Below are positions 26,264-37,689 of a stretch of DNA of 43,761 nt, piece by piece. The DNA is taken from NCBI GenBank assembly GCA_040752675.1, contig JBFMGF010000001.1, positions 1 through 43,761 of the forward strand, read 5' to 3'. Made by a program: the position numbers and the translations under genes. The notes below the pieces were generated by a model. That model ran no database searches. It was given only the letters and a program-made list of their open reading frames with translations, and was not told the DNA's origin. The stretch's first letter is position 1; each line of letters starts with the position of its first letter. Origin of the DNA: Acidobacteriota bacterium. GTDB taxonomy: Bacteria > Acidobacteriota > Polarisedimenticolia > JBFMGF01.

Positions 26264-26824
26264 ATGGTAAGAACAATCACGCAGAATAAAATCAGGAAGC
26301 AGAGAGGGCTGGTCGTTGTTTTCACAGGAGATGGAAAGGGGAAGACGAGTGCGGCGCTTGGAATCGCGCTGAGGGGAAGCGGCCACCGTATGAAGACCTG
26401 CATGATCAAATTCATCAAAGGAACGGTTCCCTCTGGAGAAGACGATGCTGTCAAGCGGATCCCTGAGATCAAAATGCTCAATGCGGGAAAGGGGTTTTAC
26501 AGGATCCTGGGGGATAGATTCTCTGTAGACATTCATAAACAGGCAGCACGGGAAGGTTTAAAACTCGCTTCAAAGGCCATCAAATCGCTTAGATACGACA
26601 TCGTGATCCTGGATGAAATCAACGTTGCCGTTCACCTAGGTCTCATCCCTTTTTCTGAAGTGAAAAGATTGATCGAGTTAAAGCCGTCATCTCTCCATCT
26701 GATTCTCACCGGAAGGAATGCCAGAAAAGCTCTGATCAATCTTGCCGACATGGTCACAGAGATGAAGGAGATCAAGCATCCATTCAAGAAGAAAATTTCA
26801 GCAGCGAGGGGGATAGATTTTTGA
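26264..26824 (+). CDS. cobO: Corrinoid adenosyltransferase (CobA/CobO/BtuR type)
   Basis: It transfers the adenosyl group of ATP to cob(I)alamin, producing the cofactor needed by the class II ribonucleotide reductase also present here. The 186 residues carry the P-loop VFTGDGKGKTSAALGIALR, KFIKGTVPSGED, the Walker B-like VILDEINVAVHLGLI, LTGRNA and the end KKISAARGIDF. The ribosome site is weak. The gene follows lpd by about 100 bases. Family confidence is high. Confidence 0.92.
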   Translation: MVRTITQNKIRKQRGLVVVFTGDGKGKTSAALGIALRGSGHRMKTCMIKFIKGTVPSGEDDAVKRIPEIKMLNAGKGFYRILGDRFSVDIHKQAAREGLKLASKAIKSLRYDIVILDEINVAVHLGLIPFSEVKRLIELKPSSLHLILTGRNARKALINLADMVTEMKEIKHPFKKKISAARGIDF

Positions 26825-27114
26825 GCAGTTCTTTCCTTCGCGGCATTCTCCCTTGTGAATGGGCGTGACCTTTAAAACTCCCCATCCCTCGAAATATCCC
26901 AGAAACAGACATATTGGGGATGTCTTGCCACCCCCTTTTGAGAATCCTGAAACCGACACAATTTTCATGAGGCCAATGAGTTTAGCAGCATGTTTTGCCA
27001 GATTCCATCCTCGGAACCATCAATATTCTTGATTGATCCTGCATGACATCTAAGAATCTTGACTAAAATCCTCAGGGATATATATTTGAAAATGGTTCAT
27101 CTTTGGAGGTAAAC

Positions 27115-27756
27115 ATGTTAAGAAGAATGATCGTTTCTTTTCTCTTTTCCATGATACTCTTTTCCTTATCTCCGGTGGCAGGAGCGGGAGTGGATGTCGA
27201 TTTTAATCTTGGTGTAACGGCCAGCAATGATGACCTGTTCCTCAGGATCAACGCGAACTTTTTCGACCGGGACCCTGATTTTGTCGTCAGGCTGGCAAAG
27301 AGGTTGCCCGTGCCGGACATTGATCTGCCCATTGTCCTCTTCCTTGCCCACCACTCAGGTAGGAATCTCGACCTCATCATCGACATGCATAAGAAAGGGC
27401 TTTCCTGGTGGGACGTATCTCTCAGGCTGGGCATCCCGGTCAGGATCTATTTCATGGACTTTCCCTTTGATCCCGGCCCCCCTTATGGCAAAGCCTATGG
27501 ATACTGGAAGAAACATAGAAGGAATCCAAAATACAGGATCCTTCTCTCAGATCGAGAGCTGTACGATCTGGTCACGCTGCAGGTTGCATGCAAATACTAC
27601 GGGCTGCCTCCGCGTGATGTTATACAGTTGAGACAGGCTGGGAAGGATTTCAAGATCATCCTGGCAGAAGAATACAAGCACAGACACATCTATCAGAAGG
27701 AGAAGGCGAAGGAGCATCGCGAGAAGGAAAAAGAAAAGCACGGTAAAAAGAAATAG
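27115..27756 (+). CDS. Secreted protein of unknown function
   Basis: A 213-residue protein with a signal peptide (MLRRMIVSFLFSMILFSLSP, then VAGAG). The start at 27115 is set by GGAGG five bases upstream. The mature part has two regions. The first is a globular stretch rich in F/D and hydrophobic residues, with AHHSGRNLDLIIDMHKKG and WWDVSLRLGIP. The second includes YYGLPPRDVIQLRQAGKDF and a very basic, charged tail (about residues 185-213, many K, E and H). The two helical repeats that pair a tyrosine or histidine with a following LRLGI or LRQAG look like a duplicated helix-turn unit. A perfect terminator follows. Transcribed alone after a 290-base gap in which I see no gene. Confidence 0.7.
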   Translation: MLRRMIVSFLFSMILFSLSPVAGAGVDVDFNLGVTASNDDLFLRINANFFDRDPDFVVRLAKRLPVPDIDLPIVLFLAHHSGRNLDLIIDMHKKGLSWWDVSLRLGIPVRIYFMDFPFDPGPPYGKAYGYWKKHRRNPKYRILLSDRELYDLVTLQVACKYYGLPPRDVIQLRQAGKDFKIILAEEYKHRHIYQKEKAKEHREKEKEKHGKKK

Positions 27757-27792
27757 GAACCACAGGCGGATAGTATCAGTGGTTAACATGAA

Positions 27793-27815
27793 GCCGGCAT
27801 CCATGCCGGCTTTTT
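27793..27815 (+). terminator. Intrinsic terminator
   Basis: GCCGGCAT (27793-27800) and ATGCCGGC (27803-27810) form a perfect 8-bp stem with a two-base loop, followed by TTTTT. It lies 36 bases after the stop of the secreted protein gene. Confidence 0.9.
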
Positions 27816-27907
27816 CATTATAGCAGGAGTACTCGTTGACAAAAGCAGGGGCATGAAATAATATCTCCGTCTCATTTTTCATAATAATGAGATTAGCGGA
27901 GTATGCA

Positions 27908-28840
27908 GTGGTTCATGGAAAGCCTTACGAGTCGATACTGGATCTGATCGGAAACACTCCGATACTGCATCTGAACAACCTGAAGAGGCCGGGAGAAGGA
28001 GATGTCTATGCCAAGATCGAATTCATGAATCCAGGTGGGAGCGTGAAGGACAGGGCTGCTCTAGGCTTGATCCTGGATGCCGAGAAGAAAGGCCTGCTCA
28101 GCAAAGGTTCGACGATCATCGAGCCAACGGCGGGAAATACGGGGATAGGACTTGCACTCATCGGAGTGTTGAGAGGATACAGGGTCATAATCGTCATGCC
28201 AGAAAAATTTAGCAAAGAGAAGAGAATCCTCTGTCAGGCTCTAGGCGCCGAGCTTGTCCTGACACCCACAGAAGAGGCTATGGAAGGGGCCATCAGTAAG
28301 GCGAAGGAACTTGCTGTGCAGATCCCGAACTCTTACGTCCCGCAGCAGTTCGAGAATCCGGCCAATCCAAGCATACACTACCATACGACCGGAAGGGAGA
28401 TCTTCGAGCAGATGGGGGGCAATGTGGATGCTGTCGTAATCGGTGCTGGAACAGGTGGTACATTGACCGGCGTTGGCCGATACATGAAGGAACGGGTAAG
28501 AGATGTCATAGTCTATCTTGTAGAACCAGAAGGCTCCATATTTGGCGGCGGGAAACCGGGTCCCCATCGTGTAGAAGGAATCGGAAGCGAATTCATTCCG
28601 GGCACTCTCGACATGAACCTCGTCGATCATGTCATTACCGTCACTGATATAGACGCTTTCGATATGGTACGCCAGCTTGCCCAGAAAGAAGGTCTGCTTG
28701 TGGGAAGCTCATCTGGCGCCAATGTCTGGGCAGCACTGAAGGTAGCAGGAGAACTCCGAAAGGGGAAGATTGTAGTCACCGTTCTCCCCGATGGGAGCGA
28801 GCGTTACATGAGCAAGGATATCTTCGATTTAGAGAAATAG
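27908..28840 (+). CDS. Cysteine synthase / cystathionine beta-synthase family enzyme
   Basis: A fold-type II PLP enzyme of about 310 residues. The Schiff-base lysine is in NPGGSVKDRAA, the substrate loop is EPTAGNTGIGLA, and the phosphate loop is GAGTGGTLTGVGRY. The closing segment GSSSGANVWAAL and DGSERYMSK are typical. The GTG at 27908 lies six bases after GGAG and is preferred over the ATG at 27887, which lacks a ribosome site. The next gene is a cystathionine gamma-lyase/synthase. This pairing (as in mccA-mccB) argues for cystathionine beta-synthase activity in reverse transsulfuration rather than plain O-acetylserine sulfhydrylase. The sequence alone does not decide. Confidence 0.85.
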   Translation: MVHGKPYESILDLIGNTPILHLNNLKRPGEGDVYAKIEFMNPGGSVKDRAALGLILDAEKKGLLSKGSTIIEPTAGNTGIGLALIGVLRGYRVIIVMPEKFSKEKRILCQALGAELVLTPTEEAMEGAISKAKELAVQIPNSYVPQQFENPANPSIHYHTTGREIFEQMGGNVDAVVIGAGTGGTLTGVGRYMKERVRDVIVYLVEPEGSIFGGGKPGPHRVEGIGSEFIPGTLDMNLVDHVITVTDIDAFDMVRQLAQKEGLLVGSSSGANVWAALKVAGELRKGKIVVTVLPDGSERYMSKDIFDLEK

Positions 28841-28850
28841 TGTAACTTTC

Positions 28851-28921
28851 GTGTCATTGCGAACGGAGGGGGACAATCATGCAAGGATGCCTGATCATCT
28901 GGAGGCAGTGACGAAGCAAGC
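28851..28921 (+). repeat. Dispersed palindromic-type repeat, copy 2
   Basis: It opens with GTGTCATTGCGAACGGAGG and closes with GTGACGAAGCAAG, matching the TCATTGCGA...GAAGCAA pattern of copy 1 at 13606-13635. It fills almost the whole gap between the two transsulfuration genes and ends right at the candidate start of the second. Confidence 0.5.
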
Positions 28922-28933
28922 ATGGAGCGAATC

Positions 28934-30073
28934 ATGGGAATCAACACTGATTGTATTCATGCCGGCCAGGAGCCTGATCCGTCCACCGGCGCCATAATGA
29001 CGCCAGTATATCTGACGTCCACCTACGTTCAACCGGGACTGGGAAAAGAATGGCCCTACGATTATGCGAGGACGATTAACCCGACTCGCCTTGCCCTGGA
29101 GAAGAACTTAGCTGTACTTGAAAGGGGGAAGCATGGATTTGCCTTTGCCTCGGGGATGTCTGCCATCCATGCCATCATGTGCCTGCTTAAAGCTGGAGAC
29201 CATGCGATCGTTACCCATAACGTTTACGGAGGGACCTTCCGCCTCTTCGAGCGCGTTCTCAGGGATTACAACCTGGGGTTCTCCTGGGTTGATACTTCCC
29301 GTTTCGCCGCGATCAGGTCGGCCATCAGGAAGAATACACGGATGATCTTTATCGAGACTCCTACCAATCCGATGATGACCCCGACCGACATCAGGGCAGT
29401 TGCCAGAGTATGCAGGAAACATGGGCTGATCTCCGTAGTGGATAATACATTTATGACGCCCTATTTCCAGAAGCCTCTCGAAATGGGAATAGACATCGTC
29501 GTTCATTCAACTACAAAATACCTGAATGGCCACTCCGATAGCGTCGGAGGATCCGTCATTACCTCCAACCCGAAATTTGCAGAAAGGATCAAGTTTGTTC
29601 AGAAATCTGCAGGAGCGATTCTATCTCCCTTTGAATCCTGGCTGGTCCTGAGGGGGATCAAGACACTCTCTGTGAGGATGGAAAGACATGATTTTAACGG
29701 GAGGAAGGTGGCTGAATTCCTGGCGCGCCATAGAAAGGTGAGAAGAGTCTTCTATCCTGGGCTCAAGGATCATCCGCAACATGCTCTCGCGAAGAAACAG
29801 ATGATGGGATTCGGCGGGATGATCACGTTCGATGTGGGAACATACAGGAATGCCAGGAGGTTGCTGAACTCGGTCAGGCTTTGCTCCCTTGCCGAAAGCC
29901 TAGGTGGAGTTGAGACTCTGATCTCGCATCCATCCAGCATGACGCATGCTTCCATTCCTCAGGAAGAGCAGAAGAAACTCGGGATAACGGAGGGGCTTGT
30001 CAGGATTTCAGTGGGGATCGAAGATATCGAAGATATCATTGACGATCTAAAGAGAAGCCTTAAAGCTATCTAA
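28934..30073 (+). CDS. Cystathionine gamma-lyase/synthase family PLP enzyme
   Basis: A 379-residue Cys/Met-metabolism enzyme. It contains the N-terminal TDCIHAGQEPDPSTGAIMTP, the YARTINPTRLALE segment, SGMSAIHAI, the ETPTNPMM stretch, VDNTFMTPYFQKPLE, and the Schiff-base lysine in HSTTKYLNGHSD. The end SLAESLGGVETLISHPSSMTH is diagnostic. The start at 28934 is preceded by GGAG at six bases. An in-frame ATG 12 bases earlier has no site. Together with the upstream synthase it probably converts homocysteine-derived cystathionine to cysteine. Gamma-synthase or methionine gamma-lyase activity cannot be ruled out. Confidence 0.88.
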   Translation: MGINTDCIHAGQEPDPSTGAIMTPVYLTSTYVQPGLGKEWPYDYARTINPTRLALEKNLAVLERGKHGFAFASGMSAIHAIMCLLKAGDHAIVTHNVYGGTFRLFERVLRDYNLGFSWVDTSRFAAIRSAIRKNTRMIFIETPTNPMMTPTDIRAVARVCRKHGLISVVDNTFMTPYFQKPLEMGIDIVVHSTTKYLNGHSDSVGGSVITSNPKFAERIKFVQKSAGAILSPFESWLVLRGIKTLSVRMERHDFNGRKVAEFLARHRKVRRVFYPGLKDHPQHALAKKQMMGFGGMITFDVGTYRNARRLLNSVRLCSLAESLGGVETLISHPSSMTHASIPQEEQKKLGITEGLVRISVGIEDIEDIIDDLKRSLKAI

Positions 30074-30140
30074 TCCTTCCGCGATATCTCTCGTATCAGG
30101 AAATGATTGACTTCCGCGCCGATCTTTCGTGAAGACATTT

Positions 30141-30512
30141 TCATTTGCTGGAATTTTTCTTTGACTTCTTATCTGTAGCAGAATCCGGAAACAGCGAATT
30201 TCCGATCCACCGGAGATAATCTATGTCAGCTTTTTCAACAGGCAGAGCGATGATCTCCGGAAGCTCGTAAGGGTGTATCTCTCTGATCTTCTTTCTCGTC
30301 TTCTCGAAGAGAGTCGGTGAGGTTTTAACGATGAGCAATCTCTCTCTGTCTTTGCAGATATTTCCTTTCCATCGATATACGGAAAAGACGGCCGGGATTA
30401 TGTTCACGCAGGCGGCAAACCTGTTAGTGACTAACGCAGATGCAATCCTTTCTGCCTGTTTGTCGCGGGCGACAGTTGTGAGTATGACCATTGCTCTATT
30501 TCTTTTTCTCAT
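30141..30512 (-). CDS. cutA: CutA1 divalent-cation tolerance family protein
   Basis: A 123-residue trimeric ferredoxin-like protein. Recognisable segments are VILTTVARDKQAERIASALV, AACVNIIPAVFSVYRWKG, and HPYELPEIIALPVEKADIDYLRWI. A basic Lys/Ser tail extends past the usual end. The family binds metals in vitro, but its true cellular role is unsettled. It is convergent with the cystathionine lyase gene and divergent from the phosphohexomutase. Confidence 0.92.
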   Translation of the reverse strand: MRKRNRAMVILTTVARDKQAERIASALVTNRFAACVNIIPAVFSVYRWKGNICKDRERLLIVKTSPTLFEKTRKKIREIHPYELPEIIALPVEKADIDYLRWIGNSLFPDSATDKKSKKNSSK

Positions 30513-30722
30513 TGTGGCTTCTCCCGTTTCTAAATGTTGATTCTCTCAGTATTGAAAGAACCTGAATATTGTAGATTTTGCTGGAAAATATCATATTGGT
30601 TTCTATGAAAGCATTTAATTGTATTTTTACGACAATATACAGTCAAGAAAATTCCAATATGAAATTCCTTAATTTTAACAATTTGTTTAAAAATTTCAGG
30701 GATGAGATTGTGATATTTTTTC

Positions 30723-30752
30723 TTGATTTTTCGAAAGTTAATTTGATATATT
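30723..30752 (+). promoter_or_regulatory. Candidate promoter for the phosphohexomutase gene
   Basis: TTGATT (30723-30728) and TATATT (30747-30752) are spaced by 18 bases at the end of a very AT-rich 263-base gap, 24 bases before the start codon. The gap also holds an 8-bp inverted pair CATATTGG/CCAATATG but no gene. Confidence 0.5.
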
Positions 30753-30775
30753 AAAGTAAAACTTTAAGTGGGATC

Positions 30776-33913
<3,138 letters not shown>

Positions 33914-33929
33914 GACTGGTATCCTGCAA

Positions 33930-34399
33930 TTTTAGGGTTAGGAAATTCGTTTTCTATGATCCTGAGAGGATGACGTTCTTCAGATAACTTGCGCATCCTG
34001 CCTCGATGGGCATTGGCATAAGCTCCAAAGTAGCGGATCATGACCTGATGTTTCTCCGGGATATGGGAGGTCACTCTGGCGATGAACTCCAGGTAATCCA
34101 TCCGCTCTTCCTGTAAGCTTCCCTTCCCATATTGGTAGATGACCTGACCCTCTTTCTCATCCAGAGACAATCTCTCTAAAGAGAGGAGGGGGCCGGATAC
34201 TGATGAGTTCTTCTTTCAGGAGCAGAGAAAAGACCTCCCTGGCGAAGAATCGAGCCATCAAGCCATCGTCGAAGCTTGAAACTTTTAGGTTCGTTCGAAC
34301 CGACTTTGATATTCTGAAAGGAATTCCTCGAAGTGATGAAAGAGCACACGATAGAGAACAGTCTTTTCTGGGTGCCTCTGGCGGTATATCCTGGACATG
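33930..34399 (-). mobile_element. Decayed IS91-family transposase remnant
   Basis: Three pieces of one Y2-type transposase lie in order on the minus strand but in different frames. The N-terminus begins at an ATG at 34399 (MSRIYRQRHPEKTVLYRVLF, then HHFEEFLSEY, stop). A middle piece reads MARFFAREVFSLLLKEELIS. The C-terminal piece has PLLSLERLSLDEKEGQVIYQ, then MDYLEFIARVTSHIPEKHQV and IRYFGAYANAHRGRMR. The region between, including the HUH catalytic residues, is deleted, so it is inactive. In this family the replication origin lies beyond the transposase 3' end (here near 33930) and the terminus beyond its 5' end (near 34400), which abuts the foreign block to the right. Confidence 0.8.
33934..33952 (+). 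repeat. 19-bp direct repeat, left copy
   Basis: AGGGTTAGGAAATTCGTTT, identical to 37671-37689. It lies in the extreme 3' end of the IS91 remnant, 20 bases after the ftsB stop. TGGTATC also occurs a few bases upstream of both copies. Confidence 0.85.
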
Positions 34400-34530
34400 A
34401 AAAAGTTGGGCTTTCACAGAACATACCAGGATCCGCAAAGAACCAGAATATGGCAGTGGTGATCCTCCCAAATTGAAAATCACACACTGACAAGGGCTCG
34501 CGCATCTCATCCCACAAATACCACCCTGAG

Positions 34531-35258
34531 AGCTCGCCGCGACCCGAATTCGATGCGTTGAGCTCGCTCGAGTCATACGAGTTCAACTGTCACAAGTCGC
34601 TTTTCAGGCTGGGGCAAGAGCTGCGGGTGGCGAGGGAGGCGATCGAGAAGTTCGAGCCGGAATACTTGTTTTTGGATGGCTCTGTCGTGCCCCAAATAAC
34701 GGACAAGCCCCCCAAGGATTCGGAAGTGAATGAGTTGTACGGGAGGGTGATAGGCGAGTACACGAGCCTATACGAAGCAGCCGAATCGCACCGATGTTCT
34801 CTGGCCGGCGTGATAAAGGACAGTAGGGGAAAGCGTTTCCAGAGAGCGCAGGCGTGCTCTCCCACTCCCACGACACCTCCTTCCTGTATTTTCTCCTCGA
34901 ACCCATGGAGCGCACTTTCTCTTACGCGCACTCCAGCAAGGAGCACCCGGTGTTGCGGGACTTGGGCGAGTGGGGCAAGAAAGCAGTTGCTTTTTATGCA
35001 AAGCCCGTCTCTGAGGACAGGCCCTTGCGAATCGAGTTCATGGGCGCGCCAGACAAGCGCGATTCCATCGCGAGCACCGTTTGCTCTCTCTCGAGGCTCA
35101 GCAAGTCCTATGCCTACCCAGCGGTATTTATTGAAGCGGACTTGCGGGCTGCGCTCGACAGAATCGAGTTGGAGCGCGCTTACAGGCAGCTTCTCGGCCA
35201 AGTGGGATTCCGGAGCTCGATAATGAAGCTGAGGAGGGACTCAAGGCCTTTCAGGTAA
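34531..35258 (+). pseudogene. nurA: NurA-domain 5'-3' nuclease, truncated and frameshifted
   Basis: NurA works with the HerA translocase in end resection, mainly in archaea and some bacteria. The first frame (34531 to about 34850) gives EPEYLFLDGSVVPQI, with the catalytic aspartate, and GVIKDSRGKRFQRA. The protein then continues in another frame (about 34855-35258) as LSHSHDTSFLYFLLEPMERT, HPVLRDLGEWGKK, SYAYPAVFIEADLRA and a normal C-terminus. One frameshift near 34845-34862 joins them. No good start codon is seen, and the N-terminal part may be missing. Codon choice (GAGCTC, GCGAGC, TTGCGG) differs from the region to the left. No herA is in the window. Confidence 0.72.
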
Positions 35259-35260
35259 AA

Positions 35261-35338
35261 ATGCACCCTGAAAACGAGTCGATGAGGCTCGGGCTTGCAG
35301 GGCTCGCGGCCTTTCCGGCAATTATTGTGCTTCTTTAA
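35261..35338 (+). CDS. Possible 25-residue hydrophobic peptide
   Basis: An ATG two bases after the nurA stop opens a short frame ending in a single hydrophobic helix (MRLGLAGLAAFPAIIVLL). It overlaps the tail of the convergent 726-residue gene by 17 bases. It could be a small membrane protein of the nurA operon or chance. Confidence 0.25.
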   Translation: MHPENESMRLGLAGLAAFPAIIVLL

Positions 35339-37502
35339 GCGCTCTCTCCGTTTCTTGCGCAAGTAGCTTGTCTATCTCGCGCAAATTTTCTAAAGCCAGC
35401 CTCTTGGTCTCCTGCGCCCTCAAGTCATCTGAAGCCGCAGTAAAATTGAGCACCCCATCGAAGTCTTTTCTCGCGCCCTCCAAATCGCTTAAAACCATTT
35501 GCCTCACCACCCCTCTTGCATAATACTGGTGGCCGTTCGCAGGCGGAATCTTGTCTAGATCTTTCAAGAGCTTTCCAGCTTCCGCTTCCATTCCCATGGA
35601 TTGCTTGAACTTCGCGAGCCGCGCCAACGCAGTCGCATAGTAAACGTAGTTTTTATCGAATTCTTCTTGCGGGGCTCCTTGCTTCGCTGTCCCGTGCGGG
35701 CCGCGCTCCACTACTTTACCGTAGGCTTCTTCGACAACCGAAGCCATCGCGAGCGCTTCCTTGTCCGAAAGCATTGCCTCCGCGACCTCAACCATTTTCG
35801 GGTCTGACACATTGTTGCCCCCCAAAACCGCTTCCCTTATGGCAAGCATTTGCTGGGCGCACGCGCCGATGTTCAAGTGGATTACTGAAGGCACTTCTTC
35901 CTCGAGGAAGCGCCAGGAGGCTTGCACGTAGCTCGCTTGAGCGTTTCTGAGGCTCTGCATCGACTCATTCAAGGCAATCAGCTTTTCTTTTATGCCACGG
36001 GAATTGGATGCCTTCCTCCAAGCTTTTTCCGCCCTCTCCATCCAAAGGTCTCCGATGTCCGCCCAAAGCTCTGCGGAGTCGACGATGGCGAGCTGGCCTG
36101 CCACCTCCCTTATCTTTCCCGAGCGCACGAGCTCCTCGCGGACTTCAGGGCTCGTTAAAACAGAGCTCCCGAGCAAGACAAACTTGCCTAGCGCATCCTT
36201 TTTCTGTTTCGTAGGCAGCTTCGAAACGTAGAGCTCGCGAATCCACTCGTAATCTTTCTCGCCGAGAATCTCTTGAAGCAATCCGTGGAAAACAGCTGCG
36301 GCAGTGGTTGTCACCCCCACATGGTCTTTAAGCGAGTCGGCTCCGCTCGCTTGCTTTGCGAGCGCGTCAAGCTCTTCCAGCACGAACAGATCGCGGTTGA
36401 GTTTTCTCGGCTTGGGCGCCTCCACCACCACTTTTTCTTCTTTCACGGCCCCGGGGATAGGCTGCCTCGCTTCCTCCTGAAATCTAACTACTGGCACGCT
36501 AACGTCTTTTGCAAGCAAGCCAGTAACCGCTTCCATCCTCTCCTCAATTGCCGCGTGAAGCAAGCCAGCCACCGTTTTCTCGCTAACTGCCGCAGAAAGC
36601 ACTTCCCTAATACTGTGCCTGGGCGCCCCAAAGCTTCTCGCGATCTGCAGCGACTTTACGGCATCCCGCACGAGCTGCATGGCAGCATCGCTTTCTCCTT
36701 CCCCCATTTTTTGTTTCGCCCTCTCGAGCTCCCACCTCACCGCTTGAAGGTTTGCTCCAGCAGCGCTCGCGTCCTGCTCCCCCTTTCTTATTCCCCGCTC
36801 GAACCTGTCAGATTCCGCTTGCTCTGCCATCATCTCGGGAATCACGTGCGCGTCACGCCAGCTCAAAAGCCCGAACTCTTTAGCCGGCCCCACGAGCCTG
36901 TTGTAAGCGCTCCAAAAGTCTTGGTTCGCCGCAAGCCCTGAAGACATCCCAAGCCCTCGCATGACCAAGTAAGCGTTGTGTATTGAGAGGCGGTGGAGGA
37001 GGAAAGCGCGTTGTCCCTCGTCGGCCACTTCTTTTTTCGCCTCTTCAAATCCATTCCACCTCACCGAGTAATGGTAGAAAACTTCGTCCGCCTTCTGCCT
37101 TGCCTCCCCCTTCTTTTCTTCAGGCAATTGCTCCCACTTGCCCTTGTGATAGTCCGCCAAGTCGAGCCACGTTGTCAAGAGCGGCACAGAGGCAGCGCGC
37201 AACCCCATCTCCACTTGCTTGAACTCGTCGCTTGCCTTCTTGGAAACCGCGTCGACATTCGAGTCGTTGACGGTCGAGGTGTTCAGCGTTTGAGATAGGA
37301 GGCGCGTCAGCTCCCCGCCGCCTCTCGCGGCTTTCGTTTGTGGCGCGCTGGCAGTTTTTTTCTCGTCTTTCGCATGCTCTTCCGCTAACGGTTTGGCGGA
37401 TATGAAGGGAGCTACTGCCGGCATTACCGTTGTTGCGGTAGCCATGGCTAAAACAGCGGCTTTTTCAGCAATTCTCCTCTTAACCTTTTTTTCAGCTTCC
37501 AT
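35322..37502 (-). CDS. Large helical exported or membrane-anchored protein of unknown function
   Basis: A 726-residue protein I do not recognise. A basic N-terminus is followed by one hydrophobic stretch (AVLAMATATTVMPAVAPF, about residues 14-31), which may be a signal peptide or anchor. A low-complexity linker comes next. The rest is almost wholly alpha-helical, with many Ala, Glu and Lys residues and about 30-40-residue helical hairpins reminiscent of TPR-like solenoids. One example is YYATALARLAKFKQSMGMEAEAGKLLKDL near the C-terminus, cut here at residues 630-660. A Pro/Val/Lys-rich linker lies near residue 360. Composition and codon use match the neighbouring nurA block and not the housekeeping genes. 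It is convergent with nurA. DPANN-type archaeal origin is a guess. Confidence 0.7.
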   Translation of the reverse strand: MEAEKKVKRRIAEKAAVLAMATATTVMPAVAPFISAKPLAEEHAKDEKKTASAPQTKAARGGGELTRLLSQTLNTSTVNDSNVDAVSKKASDEFKQVEMGLRAASVPLLTTWLDLADYHKGKWEQLPEEKKGEARQKADEVFYHYSVRWNGFEEAKKEVADEGQRAFLLHRLSIHNAYLVMRGLGMSSGLAANQDFWSAYNRLVGPAKEFGLLSWRDAHVIPEMMAEQAESDRFERGIRKGEQDASAAGANLQAVRWELERAKQKMGEGESDAAMQLVRDAVKSLQIARSFGAPRHSIREVLSAAVSEKTVAGLLHAAIEERMEAVTGLLAKDVSVPVVRFQEEARQPIPGAVKEEKVVVEAPKPRKLNRDLFVLEELDALAKQASGADSLKDHVGVTTTAAAVFHGLLQEILGEKDYEWIRELYVSKLPTKQKKDALGKFVLLGSSVLTSPEVREELVRSGKIREVAGQLAIVDSAELWADIGDLWMERAEKAWRKASNSRGIKEKLIALNESMQSLRNAQASYVQASWRFLEEEVPSVIHLNIGACAQQMLAIREAVLGGNNVSDPKMVEVAEAMLSDKEALAMASVVEEAYGKVVERGPHGTAKQGAPQEEFDKNYVYYATALARLAKFKQSMGMEAEAGKLLKDLDKIPPANGHQYYARGVVRQMVLSDLEGARKDFDGVLNFTAASDDLRAQETKRLALENLREIDKLLAQETERALKEAQ

Positions 37503-37591
37503 CCCACTAACGCCAATCCAATATTATGCAAGAAGGAGTGTAAAAAATAAGAGGAAAGAGGCTCTCTGCTTGTCGGAGCCCCTCTCTAACC

Positions 37592-37670
37592 TTAATTCAG
37601 TTGCAGGGTGTCGCCCTGGCAGACTCCGTGGAACTTGCAGCACAAGCCTCCTGGCTCGTACGTGGTATCA
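37592..37670 (-). pseudogene. C-terminal scrap of a Cys-containing protein
   Basis: Minus-strand frame reading DTTYEPGGLCCKFHGVCQGD and a few more residues to a TAA at 37594-37592. It looks like a real protein end, but it has no start. Its upstream part is cut at the 19-bp repeat. It sits just upstream of the 726-residue gene, as a previous gene in the same block would. Confidence 0.35.
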
Positions 37671-37689
37671 AGGGTTAGGAAATTCGTTT
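37671..37689 (+). repeat. 19-bp direct repeat, right copy
   Basis: Same 19 bases as 33934-33952 in the same orientation. It closes the nurA/726-residue block on the right. Confidence 0.85.
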
